Shown: positions 58,496 through 64,000 of the stretch, in pieces | Numbering within the stretch: position 1 is the first letter of the stretch | Layout of the letters: each line of letters begins with the position of its first letter | Assembly (NCBI RefSeq): GCF_043555935.1 | Contig: NZ_JBIGIB010000007.1 | Coordinates: 1 to 64,000, forward strand | Direction of reading: 5' to 3' | Length of the DNA stretch: 64,000 nucleotides | From: Pelomonas baiyunensis | Lineage (GTDB): Bacteria > Pseudomonadota > Gammaproteobacteria > Burkholderiales > Burkholderiaceae_C | Translations under genes and position numbers: made by a program | The notes under the pieces: generated by a model | Databases searched by the model: none | Seen by the model: the letters and a program-made list of their open reading frames with translations, nothing else | Told to the model about the DNA's origin: nothing

Positions 58496-60352
58496 TCAGC
58501 GCAGCGCGCCGGGCAGGTGCGTTGCGTCCTGCCAGCCCAGCAGCTTGCGCAGGGGCTCAGCCACCGCAATGGGCTTCACGCCCTCGGGCACGCGGGCCAG
58601 CTCAAAGCGGCGCAGCTCCGGGCTGCGGAAGATGGACCCCGTCACGCCCACGGCGTCACGGCCCGTGCTTTCGACGCCCGGCACCGATTGGCGGAGCTGG
58701 GCCAAGTCGGCGAAGGTGGCCTGGCAGGCGGCGCCGGGCACGGGCGCCCAGGTCACCAGCGGCTGGCCGCGGCCGGCGCGCAGGTAGACGTTGCCGTCCA
58801 GCCGCTCCACCATGGGTGCCGTCACCGTGCCGCAGGTCACAGACGCTTGCTCCAGGCGCAGCAGCGGCCCTTTGAGGGCGGCATCGCCCACCAGCAGGTT
58901 GGCCGCGAACACATGGCCCACGCGCTGGTGCACGTCAGGCCCGGTTTGGGGGTGCCAGCCGAAATGGTCGCCCTGCGCGCTGCGCTCGTTCCGGTCGATC
59001 AGCACCGGCGAGTTCACGAAGGTGTTGTGCAGCACCCGGGCGCCCGCGCTGTTCAACACCCGAATGCCCTGCTGGTTGTTCACGAACACATTGCCCGCCA
59101 CCGTCACGCCGTGGGAGATCTCGAAGAACAACCCGGCTTGGGTGCCTTCCACGTGGTTGTGGATGAACACCCCGTCGCGGTTGCCCACGTCGTACCAGAC
59201 GCCGTTGGAGTGCGGGTGGTCGATCAGCAGGTTGTCGCGCACCGTCACGCGATTGGACTGGTTGAAGATCTTCACGGCCGCGGGGTAGTAGCCGGTGAGC
59301 TGACGCACGTTGTTGTGGCGGATGAGGTTGCGCTCCAGGAGCACATCGGCAGAGCCAATGACGTAAATGCCCTCGGTGCCGGTGTCGCTGATCAGCGAGT
59401 TCCGGATGACGAGCCCATCCCCCCGGAAGAACCCGGCCACGCGCGAGCAGTGCGTGATGGTCACGTGCTCCAGCACCGTGCCCACCACCTCCTTGCCATG
59501 CTCGGCCTCGGGCGTCGGGCCGACGGGGTCGTCCGTGGGCTCTTCAGACACCCGGGCGGACGGCTTCTTGCCCTCGATGTCCAGCGCCCGGTAGGCGTAT
59601 TGCGTGAAGGTCAGCCCGCGCAGCGTGTAACCCCGGCGGTCCGACGGCTTGCCATGCACTTCACGCGAGGGGCGATGCAGCGCGATGTCGTGCGCGGTGA
59701 TTTCCACCAGACGGCCCGCCGGGTTGGTGCCGATGTAGACGTAGCCCTGCGCGTAATCGATGAAAAAGCCTTGGGCACCCACCTCGCCCGGCCAGCCGGC
59801 GGACAGCAGCGGCTCGCCGTCGATGAACACCATGTCGTTGTTGAACCGGTGCAGCGGCGTGAGCATGCCCTCGCGGTCGGCACGCCACCAACCCAGCGGC
59901 TGGGCGGGGAACAGGCGGGTCCACTTCGTGCGCCACACGTTGTGGCCCAGCGCCTCCCACTCGGTCGCCTCCCGGGTGCCCTTCAGCACCGGCACTTCGC
60001 TCAGGTAGGGCTGCAGGGTCACCGCCTGGTTGAGTTGCAGCCCCCCGGTGCGATAGGTGCCGCCTCGCAGCACGATGGCGTCTCCCGTCACCACGCGGGC
60101 CACCGCGGCTTCCAGCGTTGTCGGCTGGGCCAGCGTCGTGCCCGGTGCCTCGGGGCGGCCGTCCGGCGCCACGAAGTACACGTGGGCGGCCTTGGGCACG
60201 GGGTAACTCTGCGCCACCGGGCCGTAAGGCCCGCCCGACGGTTGGGCCCAGGCGGCCGAGGTGGCCAGGGCCAAGGTCAACACCAAGGCGCCCAGCAACC
60301 CCAAGCTGGCCAGGGCTGTGATCCAACGGTGGGGGAATGACGGGGAAGGCAT
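58496..60352 (-). CDS. secreted right-handed beta-helix protein
   Basis: A 618-residue exported protein with a signal peptide (about 1-36, ending AAWAQP). After VYFVAPDGRPEAPGTTLAQPTTLEAAVARVVTGDAIVLRGGTYR (the usual opening of pectate-lyase-like beta helices), residues about 230-480 carry stacked helix repeats (NSLISDTGTEGIYVIGSADVLLERNLIRHNNVRQ, NVFVNNQQGIRVLNSAGARVLHNTFVN). It could be a polysaccharide lyase, epimerase or binding protein; no catalytic residues can be assigned with certainty. Two LacI-type operators lie upstream, implying induction by a sugar. Confidence 0.83.
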   Translation of the reverse strand: MPSPSFPHRWITALASLGLLGALVLTLALATSAAWAQPSGGPYGPVAQSYPVPKAAHVYFVAPDGRPEAPGTTLAQPTTLEAAVARVVTGDAIVLRGGTYRTGGLQLNQAVTLQPYLSEVPVLKGTREATEWEALGHNVWRTKWTRLFPAQPLGWWRADREGMLTPLHRFNNDMVFIDGEPLLSAGWPGEVGAQGFFIDYAQGYVYIGTNPAGRLVEITAHDIALHRPSREVHGKPSDRRGYTLRGLTFTQYAYRALDIEGKKPSARVSEEPTDDPVGPTPEAEHGKEVVGTVLEHVTITHCSRVAGFFRGDGLVIRNSLISDTGTEGIYVIGSADVLLERNLIRHNNVRQLTGYYPAAVKIFNQSNRVTVRDNLLIDHPHSNGVWYDVGNRDGVFIHNHVEGTQAGLFFEISHGVTVAGNVFVNNQQGIRVLNSAGARVLHNTFVNSPVLIDRNERSAQGDHFGWHPQTGPDVHQRVGHVFAANLLVGDAALKGPLLRLEQASVTCGTVTAPMVERLDGNVYLRAGRGQPLVTWAPVPGAACQATFADLAQLRQSVPGVESTGRDAVGVTGSIFRSPELRRFELARVPEGVKPIAVAEPLRKLLGWQDATHLPGALR

Positions 60353-60391
60353 GCGGTCTCCAGTGTTGGGGCGGCGCCTGAATGCAATTTG

Positions 60392-60403
60392 GGTAGCGCT
60401 ACC
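60392..60403. promoter_or_regulatory. LacI-type operator, site 1
   Basis: GGTAGCGCTACC is a perfect 12-bp palindrome with the central CG typical of LacI-family operators. It lies 40 bp upstream of the beta-helix gene start. Site 2 is centred 21 bp further upstream. Confidence 0.7.
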
Positions 60404-60412
60404 AATAGTTTT

Positions 60413-60424
60413 GGGAACGCTACC
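60413..60424. promoter_or_regulatory. LacI-type operator, site 2
   Basis: GGGAACGCTACC matches site 1 at 10 of 12 positions, with one half-site (CGCTACC) identical. The centre-to-centre distance to site 1 is 21 bp, two helical turns, so two repressor dimers could sit on the same face. Confidence 0.6.
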
Positions 60425-60509
60425 ATGAATCGCGCAAAGCGGCCACGCGGATTGCCCGCCGCACCCAACGGCGCTCGTCTAGCGGCGCAGACCCGCCATC
60501 AACCTGCCC

Positions 60510-61391
60510 TCACCTCGCCCGCGCCCCCACCAGGCCCAGGGCCAGGGCAATGCCCACCAGCACGACGCCGCCGCCTGCCAGCATCTGCGGCGTGACCGTT
60601 TCATGCAGGAACACGGCGCCCCACAACATCGCAAACACGGGAATGAGGAAGGTGACTGACACCGCATTCGTCGGCCCCACCCGGCTCATGAGGCGGAAGT
60701 ACAGGATGTAGGCCACCGCCGTGCACAGCCCGGCCAGCGCCAGCGCTGCGCCCCACGCCACGCCACTGGGCGGCGTGGCTGGCCACAACACCGCCGCAGG
60801 CCCGGCCAACAACACCGCGGCCGCGAACTGGCTGCCCGTGGCCACGGCCAGGGGCGACACCCCGGCCAGATATCGCTTGGTGGCGTTGGCCGCCAGGCCG
60901 TAGCACAGCGTGGCCCCGGCGCAGGCGGCCACGGCGAACAGGCCGCTGTGGTCCGCCCCGGGCTTGAAGCTGGCCTTGTCCCACGCCAAGAAGGCCACGC
61001 CGGCAAAGCCGATCACCAGGCCCAGCACGCGCGGCGCAGTGAGGCGCTGGTGCAGCCAGAGGTAAGCCACCACGGCCGTCCACAAGGGTGTGGTGGCGTT
61101 GACGATGCTCGACAAGCCGGCCGTGATGGACAGCGCCGCGAACGAGAACAGCGCAAACGGAATCGCGCTGTTCAGCGCGCCCACCACCAGCAACCCGCGC
61201 CAGTGGGTGCGCAACTCACCCAAGCCCGCGCGCGACGCCAGCAGCGGCACCAGCATCACGCTGGCCAGGCCCACCCGCACCGCCGCCAGCACCACCGGCC
61301 CAAACTCATGCGCGCCCAGCCGCATGAACAGGAAGGACGCGCCCCACAGCGCCGCCAGCAACACCAGTTCTCCAAGGTCAAACGCCTTCAT
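60510..61391 (-). CDS. EamA/DMT-family exporter
   Basis: A 293-residue drug/metabolite transporter with ten predicted membrane helices arranged as two EamA repeats (LVLLAALWGASFLFMRLGAHEFGPVVLAAVRVG and the second half beginning LFAVAACAGATLCYGLAAN). Such proteins export amino acids, threonine-like compounds or metabolites; the substrate is unknown. ATG at 61391 overlaps the ogt stop (ATGA). It is the last gene of the ada-ogt group. Confidence 0.88.
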   Translation of the reverse strand: MKAFDLGELVLLAALWGASFLFMRLGAHEFGPVVLAAVRVGLASVMLVPLLASRAGLGELRTHWRGLLVVGALNSAIPFALFSFAALSITAGLSSIVNATTPLWTAVVAYLWLHQRLTAPRVLGLVIGFAGVAFLAWDKASFKPGADHSGLFAVAACAGATLCYGLAANATKRYLAGVSPLAVATGSQFAAAVLLAGPAAVLWPATPPSGVAWGAALALAGLCTAVAYILYFRLMSRVGPTNAVSVTFLIPVFAMLWGAVFLHETVTPQMLAGGGVVLVGIALALGLVGARAR

Positions 61392-61882
61392 GCCGCCCCG
61401 CCCTCCAGGGCCAGCAGTGCCTGCTTGCGGTGCAAGCCCCCGGCGTAGCCGGTGAGCGCCCCGCCCGCCCCCACCACGCGGTGGCAGGGCACCAGCACCG
61501 AGATGGGGTTGCGGCCCACCGCGGCACCCAAGGCCCGTGCGGCCGTGGCGCGGCCCAGCCGTTGGGCCAAGGCGCCGTAGGTGGCCGGCTGCCCCGGTGT
61601 GATGGCCAGCAGCGCCTGCCACACCTCGCGCTGGAAGGCCGTGCCCGCCGGGTCCAGCGGCGGCAGCGTGAACGGCTGGCCGTTGAAGTACGCCTGCAAG
61701 GCCTGGGCCGCTGCAGCCAGCACCGGGTCGCGCCCCTCGTCCACCGGCGCCGGCAACGGGCCGGGGTGATGCTTTTGGCCGTCAAACCACAGGCCGGACA
61801 GACCTGCCGCGCTGCGTGCCAGCGTGACCGGCCCCAAGGGCGTGTCGAGCCGCCGCTGCAGGATGTGATGGTGGGGCTTCAT
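61388..61882 (-). CDS. ogt: methylated-DNA-protein cysteine methyltransferase
   Basis: A 164-residue suicide methyltransferase that repairs O6-methylguanine. The acceptor Cys133 is in the PCHR motif (ISVLVPCHRVVGAGG); FQREVWQALLAITPGQPATYGALAQRLG is the helix-turn-helix that binds DNA. ATG overlaps the stop of the Ada-AlkA gene and its own stop overlaps the EamA gene, so all three are co-translated. Confidence 0.95.
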   Translation of the reverse strand: MKPHHHILQRRLDTPLGPVTLARSAAGLSGLWFDGQKHHPGPLPAPVDEGRDPVLAAAAQALQAYFNGQPFTLPPLDPAGTAFQREVWQALLAITPGQPATYGALAQRLGRATAARALGAAVGRNPISVLVPCHRVVGAGGALTGYAGGLHRKQALLALEGGAA

Positions 61883-63336
61883 GCGTGTCTCCAGAGGTGC
61901 AGCACCGCGTAGCTGCGATAGGGCCGGTAGCGTTCGGCGGCCGCTGCGTAGGCTTTGGGCGAGAGCAGCGGCCCGGTGCCGCTGAGCGCCTTGCGCAGCA
62001 CCACGTCGCCGGGCGGAAAGCTGTCGGGCCAGCTCCAGCCGCGCATCAGCATGTAGGCCGCCGTCCAGGGCCCGATGCCGGGAATCTCGGTCAGTTGCAG
62101 CGCGGCGGCCTCGGGCGTGCCCTCGCGCTGGGCGAACGCCAACTGGGGCCAGGCCTGCGCCAGCGCGATGAGGCTGTCGGCCCGGCGGCCGATGATGCCC
62201 AGCGAGGCGATGTCGTCACGGCTCGCCGCGGCAATGCGTTCGGGCGTGGGGAACAGCCGCTCGCACCCCGGCGGCGCGGCGGGCAACTCGTCGCCGAACC
62301 GCTGCACAAAACGCCCGGCGAGCGTGCGCGCCGCGGCCACCGTCACCTGCTGGCCCAGCACCGCGCGCACGGTCAGCTCGAAACGGTCCAGGCAGCCCGG
62401 CAGCCGCTGCCCGGGCACGGCGCCCTCGCCCAAGGCGGCAGCAATCGCCTGCGGGTCGGCATCCAGGTCCAGCCACTGGCGCAAACGGGGCAGCAGCGTG
62501 CCCACCGCCGGCCACAGCGTGGGCGACAGCTCCACCGCCACCTCCCCTTGCCGCTTCAAGGTCACGCGCAGCCAGCCGGCGTGCCGCTGGCCGCAGTGCT
62601 GCAGCGCCAGGCTGCGGGTCACGCTGCCGGCGTCCACCACCTCCACCCCGGCCACGGCGCGTGGCGCCAGGAAGGCCAGCACGCCGGGAGCGTCATACGG
62701 CGGGCGATAGCTCAGGCGCAGCCGCGAGGCTGGGGCGTCCGCCCGCGTGGCATCGGGCCGGCCGGCACGCCGAAGCGCGCTGGGCTGCAACCGGTAATGC
62801 GCCAAGAATGCCGCGTTGAACCGCCGCAGGCTCGCAAAACCGGCGGCGTGGGCCACGTCTTGCACCGGGAGCGTGCTGTCGGTCAACAGCGCTTTGGCCA
62901 GCAGCAGCCGGCGGGTCTGCAGGTATTGCAGCGGTGCCACGCCATGCTCCGCTTGGAAGATGCGGCGCAGGTGGCGGCTGGTGATGCCCAGGTGCGCGGC
63001 CAGGTCTTCCACGCTGGCCCCGGCATCGTCACAGGCGTCCAGCCACACGGCGGCTTGCTGGGCCAGGGTGCGCGACGCGTCGGCGGTGGACCACGGCAAC
63101 GCGCGCGGCGCCAGCTCGGGCCGGCACTTCAGGCAAGGCCGAAACGCCGCGGCTTCGGCCTGCGCAGCGCTGTCAAAAAACCGGCAGTTCTCACGCCGCG
63201 GCAGCCGCACGCGGCACACGGGCCGGCAATAGATGCCCGTGGAAGTGACGCCCACATACAGGCGCCCGTCAAAGCGCGCATCGCGCGCCTGCAGGGCGGC
63301 GTAGGCGGCATCCGGGGGCAGGGTGTCAGGGCACAT
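61879..63336 (-). CDS. Ada regulator-AlkA glycosylase fusion
   Basis: A 485-residue fusion. Residues 1-80 form the Ada zinc/methyl-acceptor domain with Cys37, Cys41, Cys68 and Cys71, nearly the same numbering as E. coli Ada (38/42/69/72). Residues 85-195 are an AraC-type HTH (VEDLAAHLGITSRHLRRIFQAEHGVAPLQYL). Residues about 200-485 are the 3-methyladenine glycosylase AlkA, with the helix-hairpin-helix LTEIPGIGPWTAAYMLMRGW and catalytic Asp (FPPGDVVLRKAL). It senses methyl-phosphotriesters, activates repair genes and removes alkylated bases. ogt and an exporter gene are coupled downstream. Confidence 0.93.
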   Translation of the reverse strand: MCPDTLPPDAAYAALQARDARFDGRLYVGVTSTGIYCRPVCRVRLPRRENCRFFDSAAQAEAAAFRPCLKCRPELAPRALPWSTADASRTLAQQAAVWLDACDDAGASVEDLAAHLGITSRHLRRIFQAEHGVAPLQYLQTRRLLLAKALLTDSTLPVQDVAHAAGFASLRRFNAAFLAHYRLQPSALRRAGRPDATRADAPASRLRLSYRPPYDAPGVLAFLAPRAVAGVEVVDAGSVTRSLALQHCGQRHAGWLRVTLKRQGEVAVELSPTLWPAVGTLLPRLRQWLDLDADPQAIAAALGEGAVPGQRLPGCLDRFELTVRAVLGQQVTVAAARTLAGRFVQRFGDELPAAPPGCERLFPTPERIAAASRDDIASLGIIGRRADSLIALAQAWPQLAFAQREGTPEAAALQLTEIPGIGPWTAAYMLMRGWSWPDSFPPGDVVLRKALSGTGPLLSPKAYAAAAERYRPYRSYAVLHLWRHA

Positions 63337-63413
63337 GCAGCCAGTCTAGGTGGCGGGGGCGCCCAGAACTGGCAGTTTTCGGACATGCCCCTGGCGCCGG
63401 GGCCGCAGCACCG

Positions 63414-64000
63414 TCACATGGCTTTGAACAGCGCCACGTACGCCCGGCTGACGGGCAGTTCGCGGGCATGGCCGCGCACCCGCACGAACAGGCGGCTTTG
63501 CTCGTCACGGCGCGTGCCGGCCAGGTGGTCGAGGTTGATGATGGTGGACCGGTGCACCTGCCAGAACAGGTCGGGGTCCAGCTGCGCGGCCAGCTCCACG
63601 ATGGGCGTGCGGATCAGGTGCTCTGCCGTGGCGGTTTGCACCACGGTGTACTTGTCGTCTGCATGGAAGAACAGCACGTCGCCGACCGGGATCTGGTGCA
63701 TGAGCTCGCCTTGTGCCGCCCGCACGTAGCGCAGGCGCGCTGGGGCAGCCGCGGCCGGCAGCAGGCGCTTCAGCGTGGCGGCCAACGCGCCGTCGTCCTG
63801 CGCGGGCGCCTCACGCAACCGGGCCACGCAGGCGGCCAGGCGGTCAGCCTTCAGGGGCTTGAGCAGGTAGTCCACCGCACGCGCCTCAAAGGCTTCCACG
63901 GCGTACTGGTCATACGCAGTCACGAACACCACGCGGGTGCTGCCCTCGATGCCCTGCGCCACTTCCAGGCCAGTGAGCCCTGGCATCTGGATGTCCAGAA
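63414..64000 (-). CDS. LytTR-type response regulator, 5' end beyond window
   Basis: The reading frame is open to the window edge, so the first part of the protein is missing. What is visible: the phosphoacceptor strand FLDIQMPGLTGLEVAQGI, then VFVTAYDQYAVEAFEARAVDYLLKPLKADRL of the receiver domain, and a C-terminal LytTR DNA-binding domain (VRAAQGELMHQIPVGDVLFFHADDKYTVVQTATAEHLIRTPIVELAAQLD, FWQVHRSTIINLDHL). This resembles AlgR/LytR regulators. A histidine kinase gene is expected beyond the window edge. It ends about 78 bp upstream of the Ada-AlkA gene on the same strand. Confidence 0.9.
   Translation of the reverse strand, partial: LDIQMPGLTGLEVAQGIEGSTRVVFVTAYDQYAVEAFEARAVDYLLKPLKADRLAACVARLREAPAQDDGALAATLKRLLPAAAAPARLRYVRAAQGELMHQIPVGDVLFFHADDKYTVVQTATAEHLIRTPIVELAAQLDPDLFWQVHRSTIINLDHLAGTRRDEQSRLFVRVRGHARELPVSRAYVALFKAM

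Noticed and set aside
58517..60340. 607-codon plus-strand frame opposite the beta-helix gene
   Set aside because: Composition (Arg, Gly, His, Val) is typical of GC-rich antisense shadows; the opposite strand has a signal peptide and beta-helix repeats.
60424..60595. Small plus-strand frame starting MNRAKRPRG beside the LacI-type operators
   Set aside because: No ribosome site, runs into the EamA gene on the other strand and becomes Pro/Gly/Arg-rich; more likely chance.

Overview
The window is about 64 kb of GC-rich, densely packed chromosome. Gene content, codon use and family composition (MSHA-type pilus with PilM/N/O-like proteins, UbiD, Entner-Doudoroff genes, the ribBA/ribH/nusB order, tolQRA) fit a Burkholderiales betaproteobacterium of the Comamonadaceae/Sphaerotilaceae type. 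This is inferred from protein families; there is no rRNA or tRNA gene here. I saw no insertion sequence, prophage or CRISPR array.

Layout. (1) 1-0.74 kb: one unrecognised gene. (2) 0.86-17.4 kb: a complete-looking MSHA-type type IV pilus operon on the minus strand, with two GspE-type ATPases, inner-membrane platform, major and minor pilins, a two-PA14 MshQ tip/adhesin candidate, the PilM/N/O-like alignment proteins and an MshL secretin. (3) 17.5-21.4 kb: pcp, then a divergent module of ECF sigma and zinc-finger anti-sigma facing a bufferin (copper-buffering RiPP) operon bufA-B-C-D. (4) 21.4-34.8 kb: one long minus-strand run read as lytic transglycosylase, ZTP riboswitch-glyA, nrdR, minor pilins (fimT, pilE, pilW, pilX, pilV), ribD, ribBX, ribH, nusB, aminotransferase, ybgC, tolQ, tolR, tolA. 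(5) 35-42.8 kb: ubiD, ydcF-like, msrA with an ABC exporter-like pair and a DUF3299 protein, pdxH, a MocA-like nucleotidyltransferase, chaC. (6) 42.9-45.4 kb: edd-eda. (7) 45.5-50.6 kb: an accessory stretch with a lower-GC LuxR-type regulator flanked by two related lux-box-like 20-mers, small orphan genes, a CAT-like acyltransferase, a membrane-bound DUF2235 hydrolase and xth. (8) 50.7-64 kb: selD, lrp divergent from an acetolactate synthase, a phnC-phnE-phnE transporter without its binding protein, an Aer-like chemoreceptor, a secreted beta-helix protein behind a pair of LacI-type operators, an EamA exporter, ogt and an Ada-AlkA fusion, and a truncated LytTR response regulator.

How the parts work together. 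The MSHA operon and the minor pilin cluster are both pilus functions, and both MSHA ATPases carry MshEN-type cyclic-di-GMP binding repeats, so surface attachment is probably set by c-di-GMP. The buf module is a self-contained metal-stress unit: the sigma/anti-sigma pair should switch on a small Cys-rich peptide, the iron oxidase that modifies it, that enzyme's partner, and a DoxX membrane protein. Translational coupling (ATGA, GTGA or TGATG overlaps) is very common, which supports most of the chosen start codons.

Most interesting items: the LuxR orphan with its paired boxes; the bufferin module with its own ECF switch; a GspE ATPase with four MshEN motifs at an exact 30-residue period; the ZTP riboswitch on glyA; and the two-site LacI-type operator in front of a secreted beta-helix protein.
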